From: Edaphobacter lichenicola
Lineage (GTDB): Bacteria > Acidobacteriota > Terriglobia > Terriglobales > Acidobacteriaceae
Reading direction: 5' to 3'
Assembly (NCBI RefSeq): GCF_014201315.1
Contig: NZ_JACHDY010000001.1
Span: forward strand, 1,364,001-1,428,000
DNA: 64,000 nt
Below the pieces are notes generated by a model, which saw only the letters and a program-made list of their open reading frames with translations, was not told the origin of the DNA and did no database searches. Below are positions 26,010 to 35,057 of the stretch, piece by piece. The number at the start of each line of letters is the position of its first letter. Positions within the stretch are counted from its first letter, which is position 1. Position numbers and translations under genes: made by a program.

Positions 26010-27266
26010 ATGAGCCTGCTTGAAATCATTCGCCAGAGCCTCGACTCACTCCTCCGCAACCGTCTGCGCTCTGGCCTCACCATGCTCGGAATCATCTGGG
26101 GACTGGTAACCGTCGTCCTTCTGCTTAGCTACGGCAAGAGTCTCGGCGAAGGCGTACTCAACGGCTTCATGGGCTTGGGCGACAACGTCATCATGGTGTG
26201 GGGCGGTCAAACCAGCATGCAGGCTGGCGGCGAACGATCCGGCAAAAAAGTAAAGTTCCTCGACGGCGACACGGAAGCAGTACGCGACGCAGTTCCCTTC
26301 CTGAAAGCAGTCAGCTCCGAGACCGACGACGGCTTCAGCTTCAAGTACGGCTCCAAGGTGGTCAACATCCAAAGCAAAGCAGTCGACTTCCCCTACGGAG
26401 GAATGCGCCGGCTCAACGTCGATCAAGGCCGCTACTTCGAAGCAGCCGACTTCACCGATCATCGCCAGGTTGTCATCTTCGGCCCGCACGCCGCACAAAA
26501 ACTCTTCAACGGCTACCCTCCCGTCGGGGAATCGGTCCAGATCGAAGGCCACGTCTTTCAAGTGATCGGCGTTCTAAAAAACAAAATCCAGGACTCCTCC
26601 AACAACGGTCCTGACAATGAAAACGCCTTTGTACCCTTCGACATGATGCGCCTGCTCCGCAACCAGCGCGACCCCGACAGCATCGTCTTCCAGCCCAGTG
26701 CTCCGGAGCTTCATCTCAAGGCGCTGCAGGCTGTACGAGCGGTGCTCGCCCAGCGGCACCACTTCGATCCCAAGGATGACAAGGCTGTCCCCAGCTGGGA
26801 CACGGTAGCCGACTCAGCCGAGATCATGCAGTTCAGCACCGCGCTCGACCTTCTCCTCGGCATCATCGGCGCCATGACGCTGGGCGTCGGCGGAGTTGGC
26901 GTCATGAACATCATGCTTGTCTCGGTCACCGAGCGCACTCGCGAGATCGGCCTGCTCAAAGCTCTCGGAGCACGCCGCAAAGACATCCTCACGCAGTTTC
27001 TCCTGGAAAGCCTGACGCTAACCTTCCTTGCAGGCATCGTCGGAATGACCGTAGCGGTCATCGTCGCGTACCTTATCCCGCCGATGCCGCTCTACTCCGA
27101 CATCTACAAGACAGCCAACCACGAGGGCGACATCCTTCTCCGCGCCTCCCCAACTATCATGCTCGTCTCGTTCGCAATCCTCGCCGCAGTCGGCGTCATC
27201 TCCGGGCTTCTCCCCGCAGTGCGCGCCTCACGCATGGACCCCGTCGTGGCTCTAAGACACGAGTAA
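26010..27266 (+). CDS. MacB-type ABC transporter permease, second of a tandem pair
   Basis: 418 residues, the same length as the upstream paralogue and with the same layout. The N-terminal helix is RLRSGLTMLGIIWGLVTVVLLLSYG, followed by a periplasmic domain. The FtsX block is GGVGVMNIMLVSVTERTREIGLLKALGARRKDILTQF, here split into short words only, and the terminal motif is ASRMDPVVALRHE. An earlier in-frame ATG at 25989 overlaps the upstream gene; 26010 begins MSLLEIIRQSLDSLL, matching the paralogue start. The two probably form a heterodimeric permease for efflux or lipoprotein-type transport with an ATPase encoded elsewhere. The residue difference in the periplasmic domains suggests distinct partner contacts. 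Confidence 0.92.
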   Translation: MSLLEIIRQSLDSLLRNRLRSGLTMLGIIWGLVTVVLLLSYGKSLGEGVLNGFMGLGDNVIMVWGGQTSMQAGGERSGKKVKFLDGDTEAVRDAVPFLKAVSSETDDGFSFKYGSKVVNIQSKAVDFPYGGMRRLNVDQGRYFEAADFTDHRQVVIFGPHAAQKLFNGYPPVGESVQIEGHVFQVIGVLKNKIQDSSNNGPDNENAFVPFDMMRLLRNQRDPDSIVFQPSAPELHLKALQAVRAVLAQRHHFDPKDDKAVPSWDTVADSAEIMQFSTALDLLLGIIGAMTLGVGGVGVMNIMLVSVTERTREIGLLKALGARRKDILTQFLLESLTLTFLAGIVGMTVAVIVAYLIPPMPLYSDIYKTANHEGDILLRASPTIMLVSFAILAAVGVISGLLPAVRASRMDPVVALRHE

Positions 27267-27339
27267 TCCATCCGTTCGTCCCTACCAACGGGAGGCCAGC
27301 GTACTCACCCAGCCAGGACCGGTATACATGTCACGAAGT

Positions 27340-27361
27340 GCCCGCCCGGCGCGGAGCGGGC
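27340..27361. repeat. G+C-rich hairpin after the permease pair
   Basis: GCCCGC (27340-27345) pairs with GCGGGC (27356-27361) around a 10-nt loop. There is no T-run, so intrinsic termination is weak, but the hairpin could stabilise the 3' end of the permease transcript. Confidence 0.4.
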
Positions 27362-27383
27362 CCGTCCGGCAGGACACACACTT

Positions 27384-27647
27384 CTAATTTGCCAGCCGAT
27401 ACCGAATTGTCTGATCTTCAAGAAAATACTCTGCTGAACAATCGGAAGCCCCACAAATCATAGACTCCAGTCCCGCACACTGCTGCTTCGTAATCAGCCC
27501 CAGCGACCCGCACGACGGACACGCCAGCACCGCCCAGTAAGGGTTATCCGCCTTACCCAGCTCGCCCGCCTGCTCCAGCAGAAACAACGTACCCGGCTGC
27601 ATCTGCTCCGGGATCCACACTTCAAGTAGGTTCAATTCCGCTACCAT
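27384..27647 (-). CDS. Small zinc-ribbon-like cytoplasmic protein
   Basis: An 87-residue soluble protein with no membrane segment. The middle carries CPSCGSLG followed by QQCAGLESMICGASDC, so five to six cysteines could bind zinc in a ribbon. The N-terminal half (LNLLEVWIPEQMQPGTLFLL) is strand-like. AGAGG stands 5 nt before the ATG at 27647, so I start there rather than 12 codons upstream. I recognise no named family. A 17-nt near-copy of its 3' end (TIRY codons) recurs upstream at 27699-27715. Confidence 0.65.
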   Translation of the reverse strand: MVAELNLLEVWIPEQMQPGTLFLLEQAGELGKADNPYWAVLACPSCGSLGLITKQQCAGLESMICGASDCSAEYFLEDQTIRYRLAN

Positions 27648-27698
27648 GCTTGCCTCTTCTCCCAACGGTTGTCTGCGGTTCACGACTCACGTTCTAGC

Positions 27699-27715
27699 GC
27701 CAATACCGAATTGTC
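27699..27715 (-). repeat. Near-copy of the zinc-ribbon gene 3' end
   Basis: GCC(A)ATACCGAATTGTC at 27699-27715 matches 27395-27411 with one mismatch. On the minus strand both sites read T-I-R-Y and both soon hit a stop codon, so this may be the remnant end of a second gene copy. The rest of the 27684-27848 gap shows no gene. Confidence 0.35.
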
Positions 27716-27848
27716 AGGCTGCGGAAGAGACCTCCTGGATGACTTTGTGCTGTGTCGTCCTATGCACTACTTCTGGTGCAAAGAATAACGGAATTCCCGC
27801 TCCTGTCAATCCCACATTTTGCACAAAAAGAAGACAGCGTGGTTCGCC

Positions 27849-30281
27849 CTACTGCGCCGCATACAGTGCACGATAGATCTCACGGTTACGCAGAATCGCC
27901 TGCACATACTCCCGCGTCTCACTGTAAGGAATCGACTCAACGAACTCAGCGATATCTTTGTAGTCTCCGATCGCTATCCACTGCCGCACCGGCACGTCCC
28001 CTGCGTTGTAGGCAGCCAGCGCATACTCAGCCTGTCCACCGAACCTGTCCATCACCTCACGCAGATTCAGTGTTCCCAACTGCAGGTTCGTCGTCGGATT
28101 CAACAGCATATTCGCGTCGAAGTGTTTGATCCCCTGCTTCTTCGCCGCCGACTTCCCCACAGAAGGCAGCAGTTGCATCAACCCCCAGGCGTTTGCATGA
28201 CTAACCACACCTGCATTGAACTCCGACTCTTGCCTAATCAGCGACGCCACCAGGAAAGGATCCAACCCGTTCTTCCGAGAGTTTGCCGTCAGATCCGCCC
28301 AGTAGGGCTGCGGAAACAGAAGCTTCCAATACACCGTCGGAACCTCATCCAGTGGCAGCGAAAAAAAGGAGATCCCGCTGTGCTTCATCGATTGAATCGC
28401 CCGCGTTGTCTCTCCATACGACGAATAGATCTCCGCCTGTGCCAGCGTGCCCCATTCGCTCGAGGTCTCGCTCGCCTGAATCTCCGGCCCGATATATTCA
28501 TTCAGCGCCGCATTCGCCAGCAGCCTCGCCTTGATCAGATGAGGCTCGTTCTCCGGCAACTCCCCCGTCAAATCCGGAACCACCGGCACATGCACCGCGC
28601 TCAAAGCCGCAGCAGGAGCGACACTCGCCGTCTGCGTCTTCAGCACATTCAGTCGCTGCCTCGCCAGCCCCGCATAGTAGGAGTTGATATACGAGGCAGT
28701 CAGCGCGCGATAGTAGTTCACAGCCTGCCCGAAGTTCTTCTCTTCATCCTCGTAGATTCGCCCGCGCCAGTAGAGAGCCCCCGGAATCTCGATCCCCCCG
28801 CCAAACATCTGGATCTGCTCCTCCATCAACCACCCCGCCTCGGCATAGTTATGCTGCCGATAGTTCATCCACGCCACCCGCCAGTGTGCCGACGGCGCAT
28901 ATAAGCTCTTCGGAAACAGCTTCACCAGCAGCGCATAATGATAGGTTGCCTGTTGCGGGTCATGCTTCAGCAGATACATATTTCCGCCTGAATACAGTGC
29001 CTCCTCCAGCCACCGGCTCGTCGGAAAATCCCTCACCATCCGCGCAATCAAAGCGTCATGCGCGCTCTGGTCATCCTCATTACGCGACAACTCGGCTAGC
29101 AGATACAGCTTCAGCGCCGCACTATCGTCCCTGGTATCCGGCAGCTTCTCCACCTCTCGCCGGCTGATCTTCTTCAATCTCATATCCGATGCCGCAGCAT
29201 AGATCAACAGTGCATCATGGTCAGCCGCACTCAAACCCGAACTATCCCGCTCGATCGAGTGATACTCCTCTCCAGCCTCCGCGTATCGCTTGGCGTTGAA
29301 CAGCTGGTCGGCATGAACCTTACGTTCCGCAGCAGTAGGAGGCGTATTCATCGCCTGCAACTGCGTACGTGCCTGAGCCGCCTCAACGCTCAAGGGAAAT
29401 CCAACATAAATACTTCTGTAAATGGAAGCCGCGTGCGCCGTGTCGCCCGAGGTCTGGTAAGCCCGCGCCAAAGCATAACGAAAGTCGACATGCGACCCTT
29501 GCGCCGAATCCGCCAGTGGCACCAGAACCTTCAACGCGCCCTGTGGGTCATTTTGTTGCAAATGAGCATTCGCCAGCAACACCGACGCACCGGTGTCGAA
29601 GATGCTCTCAGGATGCCGTTCCGCAAAGCCGTCCAGCAACCCATATGCATCCACCCCATGCCCACCCTGTATCGCAGCCTGCGCCCCCAGGTAATCGGCG
29701 TAGTCGTCCAGTGCCGTACCGCTCACATTGGCCTGTCGATAGCTGTGCACCGCATCGTCATACCGATGATCCAGCATCGCAGCATGCCCCAGCGCCAGGT
29801 AAGCCGCCGCCGCGCCTTCTCCCGGATGCTGCCGCGCATATGCCTCCACCCCGCTATAAGCCGCTGCCGACCGAGTCGCCGCCAGCTGCTGCGCCATCGG
29901 ACGAAGCAGCTCCGAAGCCTTGAACGCGCTCGTCAACCGAATCGTCTGCGCCGTTGGCTTCCGCGAGACGATGTGGTGCTTCCGTCTCACAGCGCCCTTC
30001 TTCCCCTTCGCCTTACTGCCCGGCGTCTTGCCAGATGTCCCTTCCTTCGCCTTCCCACTCGCTCCCTTCGTCTTCGATCCCGAAGCCTTCCCCGCGCCCG
30101 CAGAAGATGTCCCAGACTGGGAAGGTGTCTGTGCCTTCTTAGGCTGTGATTTAGACTGCGGCGTCGCCGGGGTTGTGGTCTGCGCCTGCCCAACCGTATA
30201 GCCCGCCGAACACGGCACGCTCATCCCCATCAAAGCAGCGGCAACCACCGCCGACCAAACCTTACCCCTGATGGTCCCCAT
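27849..30281 (-). CDS. Soluble lytic murein transglycosylase (Slt70 type)
   Basis: An 810-residue periplasmic enzyme that cleaves the MurNAc-GlcNAc bond of peptidoglycan, forming 1,6-anhydro ends. After a signal peptide (hydrophobic core AAALMGMSVPC) comes a 90-residue low-complexity linker rich in Lys/Ser/Gly/Thr (KSQPKKAQTPS, SGKTPGSKAKG). A long superhelical TPR-like region follows (about residues 120-610), and then a C-terminal SLT domain (about 640-790). The catalytic glutamate lies in RQESEFN, and VSHANAWGLMQLLPSVGK and ALAAYNAGDVPVRQW are the other SLT motifs. I start at the ATG at 30281 (AAGGGAACG just upstream) rather than the GTG 8 codons earlier. Confidence 0.92.
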   Translation of the reverse strand: MGTIRGKVWSAVVAAALMGMSVPCSAGYTVGQAQTTTPATPQSKSQPKKAQTPSQSGTSSAGAGKASGSKTKGASGKAKEGTSGKTPGSKAKGKKGAVRRKHHIVSRKPTAQTIRLTSAFKASELLRPMAQQLAATRSAAAYSGVEAYARQHPGEGAAAAYLALGHAAMLDHRYDDAVHSYRQANVSGTALDDYADYLGAQAAIQGGHGVDAYGLLDGFAERHPESIFDTGASVLLANAHLQQNDPQGALKVLVPLADSAQGSHVDFRYALARAYQTSGDTAHAASIYRSIYVGFPLSVEAAQARTQLQAMNTPPTAAERKVHADQLFNAKRYAEAGEEYHSIERDSSGLSAADHDALLIYAAASDMRLKKISRREVEKLPDTRDDSAALKLYLLAELSRNEDDQSAHDALIARMVRDFPTSRWLEEALYSGGNMYLLKHDPQQATYHYALLVKLFPKSLYAPSAHWRVAWMNYRQHNYAEAGWLMEEQIQMFGGGIEIPGALYWRGRIYEDEEKNFGQAVNYYRALTASYINSYYAGLARQRLNVLKTQTASVAPAAALSAVHVPVVPDLTGELPENEPHLIKARLLANAALNEYIGPEIQASETSSEWGTLAQAEIYSSYGETTRAIQSMKHSGISFFSLPLDEVPTVYWKLLFPQPYWADLTANSRKNGLDPFLVASLIRQESEFNAGVVSHANAWGLMQLLPSVGKSAAKKQGIKHFDANMLLNPTTNLQLGTLNLREVMDRFGGQAEYALAAYNAGDVPVRQWIAIGDYKDIAEFVESIPYSETREYVQAILRNREIYRALYAAQ

Positions 30282-30607
30282 CGTTCCCTTGTTTCTCCAA
30301 CCCACATCTCCACTCTAAGCTGAGCCGCTCTGGCTCCGCAGCACCAATCGACCGTGAACCACCACGGATACCACTAAAGATACTTCATAGGATGCGTCCA
30401 ACCTGCCCCTATTGCCTCTTATTGGTGCCGAGCGCTCCGAAGTTACTAAATGCCAATCCTTTTTCACGACACGGGTAAAGATTCCCCCTTCAAGGCCGAA
30501 TAGACGAACAGGGCTGCAGAGATGCAGGTAAATGCATATTTCTTTTGTCCCGCAATCGCGTTCTCTCACTCCCTGAAAGAGTTTCCAGACCGCCCATGAG
30601 GAATACT

Positions 30608-31252
30608 ATGCGCCTAAGCCTGTTCGCCCTTGCCTCTACCCTCGCCCTCGCTTCCATCCCTCTCTTCGGCGACCCTATCCCCTACGCAAACGTCGGACAA
30701 CTAGCTCCTGACCAATTGTTTACAGCAACCGGCAACGGAGTAGTCACCGCCTACTTCTACTCCTCCGGCGCCGGCAACGACGACAAGATCATCCTCTGGG
30801 ACAAGACCTCCGGCACACGGACCGCTCCCGCTCTCAACAATCACAGCTCCGCCGTCGGATCCTCCGTCTCACTCTCTGTCAAAGCCGGCGACTCCCTCGT
30901 CTTCGTCCTTGACGATGTCACAACGGGCCAATACTTCAGCTCCGTCGACTACTTCGGCGTCGCATCACCAGCCGACTACAACGACGACGGCTACAACCAC
31001 GCCTACTCCACCCCCTACTCCGGCGGACTCAGCGGTCTTCCTGCAGGCATCTATGTCGGGATGGAAGATCTCGGAGTTACAGGCCTCAAGCCGCTCACCG
31101 GCTCCGACCTCGACTACAACGACGACAACTTCGTCGTCACCAATGCCACCGCGACCCCGGCCCCGACCCCGGAGCCAAGCACCATCATCCTCTTCGGCAC
31201 CGGCCTGGTCGGAGCAGCCAGCGCACTCCGCCGCAAGTTCGCCCGCGGCTAA
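30608..31252 (+). CDS. PEP-CTERM-type exported protein with DUF4114 domain
   Basis: A 214-residue exported protein. A signal peptide (MRLSLFALASTLALASIPLFG) precedes a domain with YFYSSGAGNDDKIILWD and SDLDYNDDNFVV. The latter resembles the D-x-D-Y-N-D motif of DUF4114 domains. The C-terminus is a typical PEP-CTERM sorting signal: PEPSTIILFGTGLVGAAS, then RRKFARG, i.e. P-E-P, helix, basic tail. Such proteins are cut by exosortase and passed to the exopolysaccharide layer. No exosortase is in the window. TGAGGA lies 5 nt before the ATG at 30608, so I start there rather than at the upstream in-frame codons. Confidence 0.85.
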   Translation: MRLSLFALASTLALASIPLFGDPIPYANVGQLAPDQLFTATGNGVVTAYFYSSGAGNDDKIILWDKTSGTRTAPALNNHSSAVGSSVSLSVKAGDSLVFVLDDVTTGQYFSSVDYFGVASPADYNDDGYNHAYSTPYSGGLSGLPAGIYVGMEDLGVTGLKPLTGSDLDYNDDNFVVTNATATPAPTPEPSTIILFGTGLVGAASALRRKFARG

Positions 31253-31474
31253 GTCCTTTCTCCATCAACGTTCGGCAACACCGGAGAACGTGAACCTCCC
31301 AAGCCGTGTTCTCCTGTAATCGCTCTTTCGGCAACAAAAACCCGCCCTGCAAAGCACTCCCCCAATCCCTAACTTTGCTCTCTGCCTCACCGACATTTAC
31401 TATGTTGTAGATACTGAATCTTCCCGTTCCTTCAACCGGGCGATTCCAGTGTCTATTTCCGCACCTTTTCACTC

Positions 31475-32101
31475 ATGCCCGCCATCCAATCTCCAGCCAC
31501 GGAAGAGGTACACCCTGACGTAGCGCTTGTAGCGCGCGCGAAAGAGGGGGATACAGCAGCATTTGAGCAGTTGGTTCGTCAGTACGAGCGCCAGATCTTT
31601 CGGGTCGCGCAGCATATTACTCAAAACCGTGAAGACGCCGAAGACATCACGCAGGACGCATTCCTCAAGGCCTACGAGAAGCTGGATCAGTTCCAGGGAA
31701 ACTCGAAGTTTTCGACCTGGCTCGTCCGCATTGCGGTCAATGAGAGCCTCATGCGGCTGCGCAAGCGCAAAACCAGCAAGACCGTCTCCATGGACGAAGA
31801 CGTCCAGACCGACGAAGGCTCTATCCCTCGCGACTTCGCCGAGTGGAGGCCGAACCCCGAGCAGCAGTACAACCAGGCTGAGCTCGCCGATATCCTCCGC
31901 AAGACCATTCAGGGTCTTCCTCCAGGATTCCGCACCGTCTTCACTCTTCGTGACGTTGAAAATCTCTCCACGGAAGAGACTGCGGAGGCACTCGGCTTGA
32001 GCGTCCCCGCAGTGAAATCCAGATTGTTGCGCGCGCGGCTTCAACTGCGCGAGCGTCTCAGCCGATACTTCCGGCAGAAGCAGGAGGGCCAGCCAGCATG
32101 A
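31475..32101 (+). CDS. ECF-type RNA polymerase sigma factor (RpoE/SigW-like)
   Basis: A 208-residue sigma-70 family factor with only regions 2 and 4. Region 2 (residues 25-100) has ALVARAKEGDTAAFEQLVRQYERQIF and DAEDITQDAFLKAYEKLDQF. Region 4 (about 140-195) has LPPGFRTVFTLRDVENLSTEETAEALGLS, i.e. the helix-turn-helix for -35 recognition. The stop overlaps the start of the small zinc anti-sigma gene (ATGA at 32098), a standard sigma/anti-sigma pair. The trigger is unknown, but a cytoplasmic zinc anti-sigma points to redox or metal stress. It could also be of the ECF41 or ECF01 type, which I cannot resolve. Confidence 0.93.
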   Translation: MPAIQSPATEEVHPDVALVARAKEGDTAAFEQLVRQYERQIFRVAQHITQNREDAEDITQDAFLKAYEKLDQFQGNSKFSTWLVRIAVNESLMRLRKRKTSKTVSMDEDVQTDEGSIPRDFAEWRPNPEQQYNQAELADILRKTIQGLPPGFRTVFTLRDVENLSTEETAEALGLSVPAVKSRLLRARLQLRERLSRYFRQKQEGQPA

Positions 32102-32337
32102 ACTGCACGGACCTATTGAGCCATCTTTCCGACTACTTCGACGACCAGCTCACGACCGAGCTCCGCGAAGAGATCAGCGAACACACCGCCGGATGCCAGC
32201 ACTGCCGCGTCGTGCTCAACACCACTCATCAGACCATCGAGGTCTACAAAGGCAACGAGATCTACGAGGTCTCTCCCGGTCTACGCGAGCGCCTTCACTC
32301 CGCCATCATGGCCAAGTGTCTTGCCGTAAAAAAATAA
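32098..32337 (+). CDS. Small zinc-binding anti-sigma factor (zf-HC2 type)
   Basis: A 79-residue soluble protein with the ZAS motif HTAGCQHCRV (H-x3-C-x2-C) plus an N-terminal Cys at position 3. It has no transmembrane helix, so it would sense a cytoplasmic signal, unlike the membrane-bound RseA type. It overlaps the sigma gene by four bases (ATGA), implying coupled translation in a 1:1 ratio. In this family oxidation of the Cys ligands releases zinc and frees the sigma factor. This is expected here but not shown. Confidence 0.85.
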   Translation: MNCTDLLSHLSDYFDDQLTTELREEISEHTAGCQHCRVVLNTTHQTIEVYKGNEIYEVSPGLRERLHSAIMAKCLAVKK

Positions 32338-32367
32338 TTCTCGCTGCGGCGTAAGAAGCCACCGGGA

Positions 32368-32745
32368 TCAAATGCGCCCAGCCGCCCTAAGAGCACCAAT
32401 CTCCACATCCGTGAACACCCTCGACCGGATCAGAAACCGTACCCCTTCCCCGTTCTCCAGCGAAAACATCCCACCGCGTCCCGGCACCACATCTAATATG
32501 AGCTGCGTGTGCTTCCAGTATTCGAACTGGCTCCCGCTCATATAAAACGGAGTCTCCCCCAGCGTCGCCAGCAGCACATCCCCGTCGCCAACTAAAAACT
32601 CTCCACGCGGATAGCACATGGGGGAGCTGCCGTCACAGCAACCTCCCGACTGATGGAACATCAGCTCCCCATGTTTGTTCGACAACCTGCCCATCAACTC
32701 GTCAGCGGCAGGCGTCGTCACAACCTGTTCCGGTAAATCGTTCAT
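32368..32745 (-). CDS. DUF779-family protein paired with aldehyde dehydrogenase
   Basis: A 125-residue small soluble protein of the DUF779 family. It contains the conserved FHQSGGCCDGSSPMCYP motif (four cysteines), a likely metal or redox centre. It ends 30 nt after the anti-sigma gene in the opposite orientation and overlaps nothing. DUF779 genes are regularly found just downstream of acetaldehyde/aldehyde dehydrogenase genes, as here. The function is unknown, but co-occurrence implies a role in aldehyde metabolism. I start at the ATG at 32745 (GGGGTAGAG before it), not at the longer frame that would run into the ALDH gene. Confidence 0.85.
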   Translation of the reverse strand: MNDLPEQVVTTPAADELMGRLSNKHGELMFHQSGGCCDGSSPMCYPRGEFLVGDGDVLLATLGETPFYMSGSQFEYWKHTQLILDVVPGRGGMFSLENGEGVRFLIRSRVFTDVEIGALRAAGRI

Positions 32746-32761
32746 CTCTACCCCATGTCCT

Positions 32762-34291
32762 CTAAAAAAATCCCATCGCATTCGGGCTATAGCTCACCAG
32801 CTGATTCTTCGTCTGCTGATAGTGTTCGAGCATCATCTTGTGATTCTCTCGTCCCACACCCGACTGCTTATACCCTCCAAACGCAGCATGAGCCGGATAC
32901 AAGTGATAGCAGTTCGTCCACACCCGTCCCGCCTCAATAGCCCTGCCGAAGTGATACGCCCGGTTCATGTCTCTTGTCCAAACGCCCGCGCCTAGACCAT
33001 AGAGGGTGTCATTCGCCAGCGCCAGTGCCTCGTCTTCATCATGGAAGGTCGTCACCGAAACCACAGGCCCGAAGATCTCCTCTTGGAAGATCCGCATCTT
33101 GTTGTTGCCTTTAAAAACGGTCGGCTCAACATAGAAACCCTCCGCCAGATCGCCCGTCTGTGCAGCGCGCTTCCCGCCCGCCAACACCTCCGCACCCTCC
33201 TGCTTGCCGATGTCGAAGTAAGACAAAATCTTCTCCATCTGCTCGCTCGAAGCCTGCGCGCCAATCATCGTCGTCTTATCCAGCGGATTCCCCTGCTTGA
33301 TCGCACCAACGCGCTTCAGGGCACGCTCCATGAACTGGTCGTAGAGCGTGTCCTGAATCAGTGCGCGTGAAGGGCAGGTACACACCTCGCCCTGATTCAA
33401 TGCAAACATCGTAAAGCCTTCGAGCGCCTTATCGAAGAACGCGTCATCCGCGCTAGCCACATCCTTGAAGAAGATATTCGGACTCTTCCCGCCCAGTTCC
33501 AGCGTCACCGGAATAATATTCTGCGAGGCATACTGCATAATCAGTCGCCCCGTCGTCGTCTCGCCCGTAAACGCAATCTTGTTGATGCGTTTGCTCGAAG
33601 CCAGTGGCTTGCCCGCCTCCAGCCCAAAGCCATTGACAATATTCACCACGCCCGGCGGCAGAATATCCTGGATCAGCTCCATCAAAACCAGGATCGACAT
33701 CGGCGTCTGCTCTGCCGGTTTCAGCACCACGCAGTTCCCTGCTGCCAACGCCGGAGCCAGCTTCCACGTCGCCATCAAAATTGGAAAGTTCCACGGAATA
33801 ATCAGCCCGATCACACCAAGCGGTTCATGGTAGTGATAAGCAATCGTGTCCTTGTCGATCTCCGAGATCGATCCCTCCTGCGCCCGAATTACACCCGCAA
33901 AATAACGGAAGTGATCGATAGCCAGAGGCATATCCGCCGCCATCGTCTCGCGAATCGGCTTGCCGTTATCCCACGTCTCAACCGTCGCCAGCATCTCCAG
34001 ATTGTCTTCAATCCGCTGTGCAATCTTCTCCAGCATCCGGCCTCGTTCCGTCGTCGAGGTCTTTCCCCAGGCCTTCTTCGCTGCATGAGCCGCATCGAGC
34101 GCGCGATCCACATCCGCCGCATTCGAACGCGCAATCTCGCACAGCACCTGCCCCGTCACCGGCGTCACATTCTCAAAGTACTGTCCCGACAGAGGCGCCA
34201 CCCACTCTCCGCCAATATAGTTCTCATACCGTTTCTTGATCGACACTGGAAACCCAAAAGTCCCCGGCTGAACCGCAGTCATCGTAGCCAT
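32762..34291 (-). CDS. NAD+-dependent aldehyde dehydrogenase (acetaldehyde type)
   Basis: A 509-residue ALDH superfamily enzyme that oxidises an aldehyde to the acid with NAD+. Diagnostic parts are [10 protein letters not shown] (cofactor pocket), [12 protein letters not shown] with the general base Glu, and the catalytic Cys in [11 protein letters not shown]. The KPAEQTP and EIFGPVVSV motifs are also present. Gene order (ALDH, then DUF779) and the VCTCPSR pattern are typical of the ExaC/AldA acetaldehyde dehydrogenase group. AGGGAG lies 8 nt before the ATG at 34291. A GTG three codons upstream is less well placed. The substrate cannot be fixed from sequence, but small aldehydes are most likely. 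Confidence 0.92.
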   Translation of the reverse strand: MATMTAVQPGTFGFPVSIKKRYENYIGGEWVAPLSGQYFENVTPVTGQVLCEIARSNAADVDRALDAAHAAKKAWGKTSTTERGRMLEKIAQRIEDNLEMLATVETWDNGKPIRETMAADMPLAIDHFRYFAGVIRAQEGSISEIDKDTIAYHYHEPLGVIGLIIPWNFPILMATWKLAPALAAGNCVVLKPAEQTPMSILVLMELIQDILPPGVVNIVNGFGLEAGKPLASSKRINKIAFTGETTTGRLIMQYASQNIIPVTLELGGKSPNIFFKDVASADDAFFDKALEGFTMFALNQGEVCTCPSRALIQDTLYDQFMERALKRVGAIKQGNPLDKTTMIGAQASSEQMEKILSYFDIGKQEGAEVLAGGKRAAQTGDLAEGFYVEPTVFKGNNKMRIFQEEIFGPVVSVTTFHDEDEALALANDTLYGLGAGVWTRDMNRAYHFGRAIEAGRVWTNCYHLYPAHAAFGGYKQSGVGRENHKMMLEHYQQTKNQLVSYSPNAMGFF

Positions 34292-34368
34292 AGAATCCAC
34301 TCCCTAGAGATCGTTACCTACACCGCGCTCGAAATTGTAATCCTCCGAACCGAAATCTGTCACAGCCC

Positions 34369-35001
34369 TCAACAAACAACGGAAATAGCCTTTCCTGTCT
34401 CGCTAAACACATGAATGAAGGCATACTGCAGCAACATGATCGTCTTGCCATCCGCAATCGCACCCGTCCCAATAGCGGCCATCGCATCCTCGATCGAAAG
34501 CTCCAGAACCTCAATATCTTCGCCCTCAACGAAGTTGCCGCCGCCTGCCGTTACCCTGCTCCCGTTGTCGTATTCCGCAAGAAAAAAGTAGAGCTTTTCG
34601 GTCACCGACCCTGGACTCATAAATGCCTCAAAGATCTTCCGAACATGATCGACGCGATACCCAGTCTCCTCCTCCACCTCAGCCTTGATCCGCTCCTCCG
34701 GGCTGGCCTTATCTAAAAGCCCAGCGGCCGTCTCTATCAGCAAACCCGGATGCCCATTCACAAAAGCAGGAAACCGAAACTGCCGCGTCAGCACAACCGT
34801 TCGCCGCTCTAGGTTATACAGCAAAATTGTCGCGCCATTCCCGCGATCGTACGTCTCCCTGCTCTGCTGCTGCCAAGTTCCATCGCTCCTCTGCAGATCA
34901 AACGTCGTCTTCTTCAACACGTACCAATCGTCCGACAGCGTCTCAACCTTCTTGATCCGCACGCGGTCTTTCATGGAGGGAGCCTGCACGAAATTCATCA
35001 T
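34369..35001 (-). CDS. Nudix hydrolase (NudK/ADP-ribose pyrophosphatase type)
   Basis: A 210-residue Nudix enzyme cleaving a nucleoside diphosphate sugar such as GDP-mannose or ADP-ribose. The Nudix box begins at AAGLLDKASPEERIKAEVEEETGYRV, i.e. G-x5-E-x7-REUxEExGU with the usual REV..EE variation. The preceding part (LSDDWYVLKKTTFD) matches the NudK subgroup. Three starts are possible; the ATG at 35001 lies where transcription from the TTGACT/TATCGT promoter (35037-35008) would start, so a leaderless mRNA is plausible. It is divergent from the DeoR regulator with only 56 bp between the starts, so both are probably controlled by the same operator. Confidence 0.82.
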   Translation of the reverse strand: MMNFVQAPSMKDRVRIKKVETLSDDWYVLKKTTFDLQRSDGTWQQQSRETYDRGNGATILLYNLERRTVVLTRQFRFPAFVNGHPGLLIETAAGLLDKASPEERIKAEVEEETGYRVDHVRKIFEAFMSPGSVTEKLYFFLAEYDNGSRVTAGGGNFVEGEDIEVLELSIEDAMAAIGTGAIADGKTIMLLQYAFIHVFSETGKAISVVC

Positions 35002-35010
35002 GCCGGAACG

Positions 35011-35050
35011 ATATCGTGCAGTTTCGTGCAAAGTCAAGTATTATCGTGAA
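35011..35050. promoter_or_regulatory. Four 10-bp phased direct repeats, candidate DeoR operator
   Basis: TCGTGCA at 35014 and 35024, a degenerate TCAAGTA at 35034 and TCGTGAA at 35044 are exactly 10 bp apart. They are therefore on one face of the helix, as in operators of DeoR-family repressors such as GlpR. The array fills the 56-bp gap between the divergent Nudix and DeoR genes. It includes the TATTAT (35039-35044) -10 of DeoR and the TTGACT -35 of the Nudix gene (minus strand). Confidence 0.6.
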
Positions 35051-35057
35051 TAACCGA

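Noticed and set aside
31395..31425. A TGTAGATA-like word upstream of the sigma gene, similar to the PadR arm.
   Set aside because: Only one half-site is present with no inverted partner.
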